Of a stretch of 64,000 nucleotides of DNA, positions 55,228 to 64,000 are shown in pieces (within the stretch, counting starts at the first letter, position 1; the number at the start of each line of letters is the position of its first letter). Below the pieces are notes generated by a model, which was not told where the DNA came from, ran no database searches, and saw nothing but the letters and a program-made list of their open reading frames with translations. The translations under genes and the position numbers were made by a program. Source of the stretch: Streptomyces sp. MH60 (GTDB taxonomy: Bacteria > Actinomycetota > Actinomycetes > Streptomycetales > Streptomycetaceae); the NCBI RefSeq assembly GCF_002939385.1, contig NZ_MULI01000014.1:58482-122481 (forward strand), read 5' to 3'.

Positions 55228-55398
55228 ATGCCGCTCGAAGCCGGCCTCCTGGAGATCCTCGCCTGCCCCGCCTGCCACGCCCCCCTCAAGGAGCAGGACG
55301 CGGAGCTGATCTGCACCGGACAGGACTGCGGCCTGGCGTACCCGGTGCGCGACGGCATCCCCGTCCTCCTCGTCGACGAGGCCCGCCGCCCCGAATAA
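55228..55398 (+). CDS. Trm112-like small zinc-ribbon protein
   Basis: The 56-residue protein has two cysteine pairs: Cys13-Cys16 in [10 protein letters not shown], then Cys29 and Cys34 in [14 protein letters not shown]. The IPVLLVDEA end is characteristic of the Trm112p family. In eukaryotes Trm112 activates methyltransferases; the bacterial partner is unclear. The ATG at 55228 follows GAAGGGAACCC. It lies between manB and the SIS gene in the same direction, a neighbourhood common in actinomycetes. Confidence 0.87.
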   Translation: MPLEAGLLEILACPACHAPLKEQDAELICTGQDCGLAYPVRDGIPVLLVDEARRPE

Positions 55399-55477
55399 CC
55401 GCCGGCCAGGCCACCGGCAACCCGGCGACGACCCCGCGCAATCGAACGAACGCCCCGGCGATCGGAGACCTGCCGCC

Positions 55478-56605
55478 ATGCTCGACGAATCGCTCCTCGA
55501 CGCCCCGGAGCGCCTCACCGAGGCCGACCGCCGAGGTCTGCTCCGCGGCGCCGCCGAGGCCGGTGCCCGCGTCCGCACCGCCGCCCGGCACGCCGCCGAG
55601 GCCGGTGTCGGCAACCTCAAGCCGGACGGCCGCCCCCGCGCCGTACTGATCGCAGGGCCCGGCGCCGCCGCCACCCACGCCGCCGACCTCCTCGGCACCC
55701 TCGCCGGCGCGGGCAGCCCCGTCACCCGCCTCGCCCCCACCGGCGTGGCCCCCGCCGCGGGCGCCCTGCGCTGGGAACTGCCCGGCTGGGCCGGTTCCGT
55801 GGACCTCCTGCTGATCGCCACCCCCGACGGCGCCGAGCCGGGCCTGTCCCTGCTCGCCGAACAGGCCTACCGCCGGGGCTGCACGGTCGTGGCCGTCGCC
55901 CCGGCCGGCTCCCCGCTCAACGATGCGGTGAGCAGCTCGCGCGGCCTGTTCATCCCGATGGCGACCGCGCCGTACGACCACGACGAGCCCCTCGCCGGTG
56001 CCGCCCCCGGCGTCCTGTGGGCGCTGCTCACCCCGCTCCTCGCGCTGCTGGACCGCACCGGCCTGCTCGAAGCGCCGCCCGAGGCCGTCGACAAGGTCGC
56101 CGACCGCCTCGACGCCGTCGCCGAACGCTGCGGGCCCGCCATCGTGACCTACAGCAACCCCGCCAAGACGCTGGCCTCCGAGCTGGCCGAGTCCCTCCCC
56201 GTCGTCTGGACCGAGGGCACCTCCGCCGGACCCGCCGGCCGCCGCTTCGCCGCCGCCCTGGCCGAACTGTCCGGCACCCCCGCGGTCGTCGCCGAGCTGC
56301 CCGAGGCGCTCGCCGCGCACAGCGCCCTGCTCGCCGGCCGGCTCGCCGCCGGAGCCGACCCCGACGACTTCTTCCGCGACCGCGTCGAGGAGCCGACCGC
56401 CCTGCGCGCGCGTGTGGTGCTGCTGCGCGACCGTCCCAGCGGTGGACTCACCGCCGCCCCCCACGCCCGTGACCTGGCCCTCGGCCACGACACGCCGATC
56501 AGCGAGCTGGAACCGGAAGCGGGCGCCGAACTGGAGACCCTCGCCGAACTGATCGCCATCACGGATTTCGCCGCCGTTTACCTGGCGCTCGCCTCGGGAG
56601 CCTGA
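55478..56605 (+). CDS. SIS-domain protein, phosphoglucose/phosphomannose isomerase-like
   Basis: The 375-residue protein has an N-terminal half with weak SIS-like pattern (VLIAGPGAAATHAADLL, LLLIATPDGAEPGLSLLAEQA) and a C-terminal half matching the bacterial PGI_C type (YSNPAKTLASELAESLPVVWTEG and TLAELIAITDFAAVYLALASG). Archaeal and actinobacterial relatives are bifunctional phosphoglucose/phosphomannose isomerases. Directly followed by a classical class I ManA, it may be a redundant isomerase or a regulator of that step. ATG at 55478. Catalytic residues cannot be assigned with confidence. Confidence 0.78.
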   Translation: MLDESLLDAPERLTEADRRGLLRGAAEAGARVRTAARHAAEAGVGNLKPDGRPRAVLIAGPGAAATHAADLLGTLAGAGSPVTRLAPTGVAPAAGALRWELPGWAGSVDLLLIATPDGAEPGLSLLAEQAYRRGCTVVAVAPAGSPLNDAVSSSRGLFIPMATAPYDHDEPLAGAAPGVLWALLTPLLALLDRTGLLEAPPEAVDKVADRLDAVAERCGPAIVTYSNPAKTLASELAESLPVVWTEGTSAGPAGRRFAAALAELSGTPAVVAELPEALAAHSALLAGRLAAGADPDDFFRDRVEEPTALRARVVLLRDRPSGGLTAAPHARDLALGHDTPISELEPEAGAELETLAELIAITDFAAVYLALASGA

Positions 56606-56655
56606 CCCCGGCCCACCATCGCCCACGCACCCGCACGCACCGGCAGAGAGAGCTC

Positions 56656-57807
56656 ATGGACCGCCTCGACAACACCGTCCGCCCCTACGCCTGGGGTTCC
56701 ACCACCGCGATCCCGACCCTCCTCGGGACCGAGCCGACCGGCGAACCGCAGGCGGAGATGTGGATGGGCGCCCACCCCGGCGCCCCCTCCCGCACGGGCC
56801 GGGGCACGCTCGCCGAGGTCGTCGACGCCGACCCCGAGAAGGAACTGGGCGCAGCCTCGGTGGCCAGGTTCGGTCCCCGGCTGCCCTTCCTCCTCAAGCT
56901 CCTCGCCGCCGGGGCCCCCCTCTCCCTCCAGGTCCACCCCGACCTCGCCCAGGCCAGGGCCGGTTACGAGGACGAGGAGCGCCGGGGCGTCCCCCTGGAC
57001 GCCCCGCACCGCAACTACAAGGACGCCAACCACAAGCCCGAACTGATCTGCGCCCTCACCGAGTTCGACGGCCTGTGCGGCTTCCGCGCCCCGGCCGACA
57101 CGGCCGACCTGCTCGACGGCCTCGGCGTCGCCTCCCTCAAGCCGTACGTCGACCTGCTGCGCGCCCACCCCGAGGACGCCGCCCTGCGCGAGGTCCTCAC
57201 CGCGATCCTCACCGCCGACCCCGAGGAGATGGCCCACACGGTCACCGAGGCCGCGGCCGCCTGCGACCGCCTCGGCGGCGCCTACCGGCCGTACGCCGAC
57301 ATCGCCCACCACTACCCGGGCGACCCCGGCGTCCTCGCCGCGATGCTCCTCAACCACGTCCGGCTCCAGCCCGGTGAGGCCCTGTACCTCGGCGCCGGCA
57401 TCCCGCACGCCTACCTCGACGGCCTGGGCGTCGAGATCATGGCCAACTCCGACAACGTCCTGCGCTGCGGCCTCACCCCCAAGCACGTCGACGTCCCCGA
57501 ACTCCTGCGCATCGTCCGCTTCGAGGCGGGCGACCCCGGCATCCTGCGCCCGGAGGCGTCCCCCGACGGCGAAGAGGTCTACGACACCCCGATCGACGAG
57601 TTCCGCCTGTCCCGCTACGTCCTGCCGGAAGGGTCCGGCGCCCACGACCTCACCCTGCCCACCCCGCAGATCCTGCTCTGCACGGCGGGCACCGTACGGG
57701 CCGGCGAACACGAACTCGCCCCGGGCCGCTCCGTCTTCGTCCCGGCGCACGAAAAGGCCGAAGTGTCCGGAACCGGCACGCTCTTCCGGGCCACCGTGCG
57801 CGTCTGA
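56656..57807 (+). CDS. manA: Class I mannose-6-phosphate isomerase
   Basis: The 383-residue cupin-type zinc enzyme interconverts fructose-6-phosphate and mannose-6-phosphate. Zinc ligands are visible as Gln92 and His94 (SLQVHPD) and Glu129 (NHKPEL); a further His is in GAGIPHAYLDG. NYKDANHKPE and VEIMANSDNVLRCGLTPKHVD are signatures. The ATG at 56656 has a GAGAGAG site. It follows the SIS gene by 50 bases, so manB, the Trm112-like gene, the SIS gene and manA probably form one transcription unit. Confidence 0.95.
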   Translation: MDRLDNTVRPYAWGSTTAIPTLLGTEPTGEPQAEMWMGAHPGAPSRTGRGTLAEVVDADPEKELGAASVARFGPRLPFLLKLLAAGAPLSLQVHPDLAQARAGYEDEERRGVPLDAPHRNYKDANHKPELICALTEFDGLCGFRAPADTADLLDGLGVASLKPYVDLLRAHPEDAALREVLTAILTADPEEMAHTVTEAAAACDRLGGAYRPYADIAHHYPGDPGVLAAMLLNHVRLQPGEALYLGAGIPHAYLDGLGVEIMANSDNVLRCGLTPKHVDVPELLRIVRFEAGDPGILRPEASPDGEEVYDTPIDEFRLSRYVLPEGSGAHDLTLPTPQILLCTAGTVRAGEHELAPGRSVFVPAHEKAEVSGTGTLFRATVRV

Positions 57808-57929
57808 CCGGCGCCCGACGGGGCATCCGGCACGTCGGGGCCCACACGGGCTGCAACAATGGCGCACCGCAAAGGAGGGGCAAAGGCCGGTCACCCGCCG
57901 GCCGCGCCCACCGGCGCACAGACGCAGAC

Positions 57930-57990
57930 GAAGCGGACGCAGTCGAAGCAGACGCAGGGCGAAGCGGACGCAGTCGAAACAGATGCAGGC
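57930..57990. repeat. Short tandem repeat in the leader of the cation-efflux gene
   Basis: A 31-base unit (57930-57960) is followed by a 30-base near copy (57961-57990), differing by a few substitutions, and a third partial start (GAAGG). The units are built from GCAGACGCAG and GCGGACGCAGTCGAA pieces. It lies between manA and the proposed ATG of the next gene. Confidence 0.8.
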
Positions 57991-58008
57991 GAAGGGACAA
58001 CGCGACAC

Positions 58009-58989
58009 ATGAGCGCGTCAGGCGGAACCAGGGCGATCGTGGCGGCACTGCTCGCCAACCTCTCGATCGCGGCAGCGAAATTCGTGGCGTTCCTCTTCAG
58101 CGGATCGTCGTCGATGCTCGCCGAGTCCGTGCACTCCCTCGCCGACTCCGGCAACCAGGGCCTGCTGCTCCTGGGCGGCAAGCGGGCCCAGCGCCAGGCC
58201 ACCCCGCAACACCCCTTCGGCTACGGCCGCGAGCGCTACATCTACGCCTTCCTCGTCTCCATCGTGCTCTTCTCGGTCGGCGGCATGTTCGCCGTCTACG
58301 AGGGCTACGAGAAGATCAGGCACCCGCACGAACTGGAGCACTGGTACTGGCCGGTGGGCGTCCTGGTCTTCGCGATCATCGCCGAGGGCTTCTCCTTCCG
58401 GACCGCCATCAAGGAGTCCAACCCGCTGCGCGGCAAGAAGTCCTGGAAGGAGTTCGTCCGCCACGCCAAGGCGCCGGAGCTGCCGGTCGTCCTCCTGGAG
58501 GACCTCGGCGCCCTGATCGGCCTGATCCTCGCCCTCGGCGGTGTCGGCCTCGCCCTGCTCACCGGCGACGGCGTCTGGGACGGCATCGGCACCCTGTGCA
58601 TCGGCATCCTGCTCATCCTGATCGCGCTCGTCCTCGCCGTCGAGACCAAGTCCCTGCTGCTCGGCGAGGCCGCGGGCATCGAGGCGGTCCAGCAGATCGA
58701 GTCCGCGATCGTCGCCGGTGACACGGTCACCGGCGTCATCCACATGCGCACCCTCCACCTGGGCCCCGAGGAACTGCTCGTCGCCGCCAAGATCGCCGTC
58801 CGTCACGACGGCACGGCCACGGAGATCGCCTCCGCGATCGACGCCGCCGAGTCGCGCATCCGCGAGGCGGTCCCGATCGCCCGCGTCATCTACCTGGAAC
58901 CGGACATCTACAGCGAGTCCGAGGCCGCCAAGGGCCCCGACCCCGAGGCGACCCCCGGCGGCCCGACCACCCCGCCGGCCGCCCACTGA
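58009..58989 (+). CDS. Cation diffusion facilitator (CDF) family efflux protein
   Basis: The 326-residue protein has about six membrane helices and the CDF motif SVHSLADSGNQ in the second helix region, with PFGYGRERYIYAF after it. A cytoplasmic C-terminal domain follows (VIHMRTLHLGPEELLVAAKIAV). Such transporters exchange Zn2+, Co2+, Fe2+ or Mn2+ for protons. The ATG at 58009 is chosen. A start at 57859 would add 50 residues encoded by a short tandem repeat, which is unlike the family. It follows manA but is probably independent. Confidence 0.85.
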   Translation: MSASGGTRAIVAALLANLSIAAAKFVAFLFSGSSSMLAESVHSLADSGNQGLLLLGGKRAQRQATPQHPFGYGRERYIYAFLVSIVLFSVGGMFAVYEGYEKIRHPHELEHWYWPVGVLVFAIIAEGFSFRTAIKESNPLRGKKSWKEFVRHAKAPELPVVLLEDLGALIGLILALGGVGLALLTGDGVWDGIGTLCIGILLILIALVLAVETKSLLLGEAAGIEAVQQIESAIVAGDTVTGVIHMRTLHLGPEELLVAAKIAVRHDGTATEIASAIDAAESRIREAVPIARVIYLEPDIYSESEAAKGPDPEATPGGPTTPPAAH

Positions 58990-59269
58990 CCGACGGGCCA
59001 CCACCGTCATCACCCTGCGTGAACGTCCGGAAGTGTTCGGAGGCGGACTGGGGACGGCGGGCGCCCGCGGTGTAGCTTGGGACGGAGCCAGACGTCGCTG
59101 CTGATGGCGGTCGGGCGGTCCAGGACGGACCGGCCGAGGGAGAGAGGGCCTCCGACGGACTGCGCTGCGCGTACGCGGGCATGCCTGTGTCCTCTTCTGG
59201 GCACCCCTGTGTCCGCCGCCGCGCAGGTCAGCCGTACCCACCTCGACCCAACCCGAGGAGCAGCCCGTA
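58990..59269. other. Leader region of ahcY
   Basis: I see no gene in these 280 bases. A weak TGTAGCTT element at about 59071-59078 could be a -10 box, giving a leader of roughly 180 bases. I looked for an S-adenosylhomocysteine riboswitch and could not support one. GAGGAG before the ATG is the ribosome binding site. Confidence 0.4.
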
Positions 59270-60727
<1,458 letters not shown>

Positions 60728-60744
60728 GTCACCGGTTCCTCCGA

Positions 60745-60779
60745 GGCAGGCCCCCGCACCCCCGTGCCGGGGGCCTGCC
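60745..60779 (+). terminator. Terminator of ahcY
   Basis: Bases 60745-60756 and 60768-60779 form a 12-bp perfect GC-rich stem (GGCAGGCCCCCG with its complement) around an 11-base loop, 17 bases after the ahcY stop. Confidence 0.8.
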
Positions 60780-60837
60780 CCATTGGCGCCACGTCCGCAT
60801 CAGCGACCGGACCAGCCCGTCACCCTCCAGGACACCC

Positions 60838-61452
60838 ATGCCCCGCGGCCGTTATTCGCTCCACTATCCGCACGACCACACCCCCCTCGCGGAAGAACAC
60901 TTCCAGTGCGCCCCCGGCCCGTCCGGCTGGCGCTACGTCTCCCGGCTGACCACGCCCACCGGGGACCACCACGGCTCCGTCGACCTCGCCCTCGACGAAC
61001 TCGGCCGCCCCATCCGCCTCGAACTCCACGCCGCCGACTGGCAGGTACGCGGCGCCGCCATCGACGGCGTCACCTGGGTCCGTACCGACCCCACCGGAAT
61101 CCACGCCACGGAAGGCAATGCGCGCGCCCACGCCTTCACCGGCACGTCCCCGGCCTTCCTCGTCGCCGTCACCCGCCTCCTGCGCCTCACCCCCTCCGCA
61201 TCAGCCACCCGCCTACGCCTCGTCGCCCTCACGGATCCGGTCCTCGCCCCCCGCACCGTGGACCAGTCCTGGGCCTTGCTGAACAGAGAAGCACACGCCA
61301 CTGACAACGGCCCCCTCACCGTGGACGAATACCAGGTCACAGCCCTGGACACGGGCGAGCAGCACTCCGTGCACATCGCCGGCGACGTCGTACTCGCGGC
61401 GCCCGGCGTCGAACTGGAGGACCTGGAGACACCACCGTCCGTGTTCCCGTGA
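60838..61452 (+). CDS. Hypothetical protein
   Basis: The 204-residue protein starts at an ATG (60838) with an AGGA site. It looks soluble and beta-rich, with segments such as GSVDLALDELGRPIRLELHA and ADWQVRGAAIDGVTWVRTDP. The strand pattern loosely recalls the DUF1089 (glycolipid-binding-like) fold, but I cannot claim membership. There is no signal peptide, membrane segment or recognisable catalytic motif. It lies after the ahcY terminator and converges on the RDD gene. Codon use is genuine for this genome. Confidence 0.65.
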   Translation: MPRGRYSLHYPHDHTPLAEEHFQCAPGPSGWRYVSRLTTPTGDHHGSVDLALDELGRPIRLELHAADWQVRGAAIDGVTWVRTDPTGIHATEGNARAHAFTGTSPAFLVAVTRLLRLTPSASATRLRLVALTDPVLAPRTVDQSWALLNREAHATDNGPLTVDEYQVTALDTGEQHSVHIAGDVVLAAPGVELEDLETPPSVFP

Positions 61453-61493
61453 GCGGAGCCGGACGCGGGGTGCGGGGCGCGGGGTGCCCGTGC

Positions 61494-62435
61494 CTACGCG
61501 GGAGGCACGAACCCGGTGCCCGAGCGGCCGTCCGACGGCACGTCCCGCGGCACCTCAGAGCGGCCACCCGGTGACGTAGCGGGAGGCTGCGCAGCCGGCG
61601 GGGCCACCGGCGCGGCAGGCGGGGTAGCGGGGACAGGAGCCACCGGTGCCACCGGCACCGACGCGGCAGTCCCGTCAGCCGCCTGAGCGCCGCCGAAGGC
61701 CCGCCAGGCCTCCCGTGCCTGCCTCTCCTGCAGCACCGCCGCCAGATACGCGGGCGGCGGAACCTCCCGCGGCACCGGAGCGCCCGTACGGGCCGCCACA
61801 TCGGCGGCGAGCCGTTCGGCCATGGCCCAGCCGACGCGCGGATCCAGCTGCCCCATCCGCGCCAGGTACTGACGGACGGCGAGCCACAGGTCGTCGGGCA
61901 CCGCGGACAGGTCGAGATCCGAGAACCGCCCCGCCAGCCAGGGCGGAGGCGGCGGCATGAAGCCCGCAGACGAGAACGGCACCCGCTCCCGCACGACGAG
62001 CGTGCCCGCGAACACGTCGCCGAGCCGTCGTCCCCGTGCCGACACCAGCGAGGCGACACAGGCGATGACCCCGAGCGTCATGAGGATCTCGATCACGCCG
62101 ATCAGCCCCCGCACCAGCGAGTGCCGGAACCGGATCGGCCCGCCGTCGTCCCGCACCACCCGCAGCCCGCACGCCATCTTGCCGAGCGACCGCCCGTGAC
62201 TGAGCGTCTCCACGGCGATCGGTCCGCCCACCAGCACGAGGACGAAGGTCGCGATCGACAGCGCGGTCTGTGCCGCCACGTCCAGGGACGAGGTCGACGC
62301 CATCAGCGCGACGGTCACCGCCACATAGACGGCCACGGCCACCGCCAGATCGAGCAGGACGGCCAGTGCCCTGCTGGGCAGCCTCGCGGGGCGCAGTTCC
62401 AGCGCCACCGCCTCGCCCGTCACCAGCTCGTTCAC
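61494..62435 (-). CDS. RDD-family membrane protein with Pro/Ala-rich tail
   Basis: The 313-residue protein has an RDD domain with three to four membrane helices (RALAVLLDLAVAVAVYVAVTVAL, then the family feature SHGRSLGKMACGLRVVRDDG). A soluble segment (PDDLWLAVRQYLARMGQLDP) and a Pro/Ala/Val-rich tail (VAPVAPVPATPPAAPVAPP) follow. The GTG at 62435 starts it, and GGGAAGGA lies upstream. It is divergent from a SpoIIM-like gene, a pairing seen repeatedly in actinobacteria. The function of the pair is not known to me. Confidence 0.85.
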   Translation of the reverse strand: MNELVTGEAVALELRPARLPSRALAVLLDLAVAVAVYVAVTVALMASTSSLDVAAQTALSIATFVLVLVGGPIAVETLSHGRSLGKMACGLRVVRDDGGPIRFRHSLVRGLIGVIEILMTLGVIACVASLVSARGRRLGDVFAGTLVVRERVPFSSAGFMPPPPPWLAGRFSDLDLSAVPDDLWLAVRQYLARMGQLDPRVGWAMAERLAADVAARTGAPVPREVPPPAYLAAVLQERQAREAWRAFGGAQAADGTAASVPVAPVAPVPATPPAAPVAPPAAQPPATSPGGRSEVPRDVPSDGRSGTGFVPPA

Positions 62436-62561
62436 GCCCGCCGTCCTTCCCTGGACTGCCCCCGTCCCCGCCAGTCTGCCAAGCTGAGGACGCACCGCGC
62501 CGCAGTACGACAAGCTGATCCACGACGAGCCGCCGACGATAGCCGAGGAGCAGGCACACCG

Positions 62562-63569
62562 ATGGACCTCGACGTCTTCGTCTCCGCCCACCGCGCGGAG
62601 TGGGACCGCCTCGACGCCCTCCTCCGTCGGAGGCGCCGGCTGACCGGTCCCGAGACCGACGAACTCGTCGCCCTCTACCAGCGCACGGCCACCCACCTGT
62701 CCCTGATCCAGTCCAGCGCACCCGATCCCCAGCTGACCGGACGGCTCAGCCAACTGGTGGCCCGCGCGCGCAGTGTCGTGACCGGTACCCGACGCGCCTC
62801 CTGGCGCGACGTCACACGATTCCTGACCCAGCAGTTCCCGGCGGCCGTCTACCGGGCCCGCCACTGGTGGGTCCCCACCGCCCTCCTGTCGACCGCTGTC
62901 GCGGCCCTTCTGGGCTGGTGGATCGGCACCCACCCGGAGGTGCAGTCCACCATCGCCGCACCGAGCGAGCTGCGCGAGCTCACCCGGCCCGGCGGCCAGT
63001 ACGAGACGTACTACTCGAGCAACCCGGCGGCCTCGTTCGCCGCACAGGTGTGGACGAACAACGCCTGGGCCGCCGCGCTCTGCCTCATCCTGGGCGTCTT
63101 CCTGGGGCTGCCCGTCATCTGGATCCTCTTCCAGAACATGCTCAACCTCGGTGTGGGCTTCGGCCTGATGTCGTCGGCCGGCCGCCTCGACACCTTCCTG
63201 GGCCTGGTTCTGCCGCACGGCCTGCTCGAACTGACAGCGGTGTTCGTCGCCGCGGGCACAGGTCTGCGCCTGGGCTGGACCCTTATCGACCCGGGGCCTC
63301 GTACCCGCCGCATCGCGCTCGCGGAAGAAGGCAGGGCCGCCATCGGCATGGCGGTGGGCCTGGCGCTCGTCCTGTTCGTGTCCGGCGCCATCGAAGGCTT
63401 CGTCACCCCGTCCGGCCTGCCCACCTGGGCACGGATCACCATCGGAGTCCTCGCCGAGCTGGCCTTCCTCGCCTACGTCTACGTCCTGGGCGGCCGGGCC
63501 GTGCGCGCCGGCGACACGGGCGACGTCGAGGCAGCCGAACGCAGTGCCACCGTGCCCACAGCCGCCTGA
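62562..63569 (+). CDS. SpoIIM-like (stage II sporulation protein M family) membrane protein
   Basis: The 335-residue protein has an N-terminal basic soluble region (RRRRRLTGPETDELVALYQR) and at least five membrane helices including WWVPTALLSTAVAALLGWWIG, ALCLILGVFLGLPVIWILF and MAVGLALVLFVSGAIEGFVTP. The hydrophobic pattern, with SNPAASFAAQVWTNNAW before the second helix, fits the SpoIIM/DUF95 family. The ATG at 62562 has GAGGAG upstream. In Streptomyces this protein is not the endospore SpoIIM by role and its function is open. It is divergent from the RDD gene and followed by the rRNA operon promoter region. Confidence 0.85.
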   Translation: MDLDVFVSAHRAEWDRLDALLRRRRRLTGPETDELVALYQRTATHLSLIQSSAPDPQLTGRLSQLVARARSVVTGTRRASWRDVTRFLTQQFPAAVYRARHWWVPTALLSTAVAALLGWWIGTHPEVQSTIAAPSELRELTRPGGQYETYYSSNPAASFAAQVWTNNAWAAALCLILGVFLGLPVIWILFQNMLNLGVGFGLMSSAGRLDTFLGLVLPHGLLELTAVFVAAGTGLRLGWTLIDPGPRTRRIALAEEGRAAIGMAVGLALVLFVSGAIEGFVTPSGLPTWARITIGVLAELAFLAYVYVLGGRAVRAGDTGDVEAAERSATVPTAA

Positions 63570-64000
63570 TGTGCATCCACCCCCGGCGAGCTGCTACTGT
63601 CCTCTTCGTTCCCGCCCGAGCCGTTGACACGGAGCGAGCGGGGAGGTAGATTCGAACAGTTGCCTGGAGACGGGTTCACCCCAGAGGGCAACAGTGAACA
63701 TCTACTAGCTTCTACGAATCTCTGAATTCGACGAAGCACTCTCCCGATGAATCGGAAACGAACGGCCGGTAAGATCGGCTCGGAACTTCTGATAAAGTCG
63801 GAACCGCCGGAAAGGGAAACGCGAAAGCGGGAACCTGGAAAGCACCGAGGAAATCGGATCGGAAAGATCTGATAGAGTCGGAAACGCAAGACTGAAGGGA
63901 AGCGCCCGGAGGAAAGCCCGAGAGGGTGAGTACAAAGGAAGCGTCCGTTCCTTGAGAACTCAACAGCGTGCCAAAAGTCAACGCCAGATATGTTGATACC
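63570..64000 (+). promoter_or_regulatory. Promoters and leader of an rRNA operon
   Basis: The region is much less GC-rich than the rest and holds no protein gene. The first promoter is TTGACA (63624-63629) with TAGATT (63647-63652), 17 bases apart. Two further -10-like boxes, TAAAGT (63793-63798) and TAGAGT (63873-63878), lie 80 bases apart inside near-identical TCTGATARAGTCGGAA contexts. The segment TTGAGAACTCAACAGCGTGC near 63953 is the conserved leader before Streptomyces 16S rRNA genes. The 16S gene itself begins after the window. Confidence 0.85.
63624..63652 (+). promoter_or_regulatory. rRNA operon promoter P1
   Basis: TTGACA, a 17-base spacer and TAGATT make the best consensus promoter in the window. 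The expected transcription start is near 63659. Confidence 0.8.

Noticed and set aside
57859..58008. Extended N-terminus for the cation-efflux protein
   Set aside because: The extra 50 residues are encoded by short tandem repeats and have no counterpart in the family as I know it. The ATG at 58009 gives the normal beginning.
58990..59269. S-adenosylhomocysteine riboswitch upstream of ahcY
   Set aside because: I could not find the conserved core or the paired stems in order. The GAGGAG close to the ATG is a ribosome binding site. A covariance-model search would settle it.
63479..63981. Minus-strand frames in the rRNA leader region
   Set aside because: They lie over rRNA promoters and conserved leader sequence, with amino-acid composition typical of non-coding AT-rich DNA in this genome.

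Overview
The window is chromosomal DNA from a Streptomyces (high-GC actinomycete). GC is very high, third codon positions are strongly GC-biased, GTG and TTG starts are common, and the encoded WhiB is a complete 87-residue protein of the S. coelicolor type. From memory (not checked), the gene order follows the S. coelicolor SCO3073-to-SCO3020 region. I see no phage, IS element, CRISPR array or biosynthetic cluster. Most of the window is conserved core chromosome.

Layout. (1) 1-6.5 kb: tail of an unknown gene, then a histidine-utilisation operon (hutU, an M20 amidohydrolase, hutF, hutI) and a small membrane protein. (2) 6.6-8.9 kb: a SigB-type sigma factor (SigI) divergent from its anti-anti-sigma (STAS) and anti-sigma (HATPase) partners. 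(3) 9-9.6 kb: an array of about seven 85-bp tandem repeats, each carrying a hairpin. (4) 9.8-19.7 kb: POT peptide transporter, two-component system, GtrA protein, purK-purE, a membrane-dipeptidase-family enzyme and next to it a paralogue that has lost every metal ligand, then two VOC-fold proteins divergent from a CGNR zinc-finger regulator. (5) 20.3-40.1 kb: an envelope-glycan region with UDP-glucose dehydrogenase, seven LytR-CpsA-Psr (LCP) proteins, a GT2 glycosyltransferase, a PGRP/amidase_2 protein and a sugar nucleotidyltransferase (ManC type). An acyl-CoA dehydrogenase, a hotdog thioesterase and a TIGR03089 protein lie among them. Four of the LCP genes are a duplicated two-gene module. 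(6) 40.3-45.2 kb: a DNA glycosylase, fbiAB (coenzyme F420 synthesis), a cysteine dioxygenase and whiB. (7) 45.4-59 kb: a 1263-residue glycosyltransferase/membrane fusion protein with DUF5719, a zincin-like protein, DUF3499, lactate permease, manB, a Trm112-like protein, a SIS-domain protein, manA and a cation-efflux protein. (8) 59.3-63.6 kb: ahcY, a hypothetical protein, and a divergent RDD/SpoIIM-like pair. (9) 63.6-64 kb: promoters and leader of an rRNA operon whose 16S gene begins beyond the window.

How the genes work together. HutU, HutI/HutF and the M20 enzyme plausibly carry urocanate to glutamate by the formimidoylglutamate deiminase route. Histidase itself is not here. ManA, ManB and ManC together make GDP-mannose. 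Ugd makes UDP-glucuronate. With seven LCP ligases and two GT2 enzymes this points to assembly and attachment of wall glycopolymers. SigI/ArsI/PrsI is a partner-switching stress module. FbiA and FbiB build F420.

The most unusual items are the ligand-less dipeptidase paralogue, the 85-bp hairpin array, the duplicated LCP module with a 222-bp perfectly identical tract, the Tyr/Gln/Gly-rich tail on the large glycosyltransferase, and an allantoate-amidohydrolase-like enzyme sitting where HutG would be expected.
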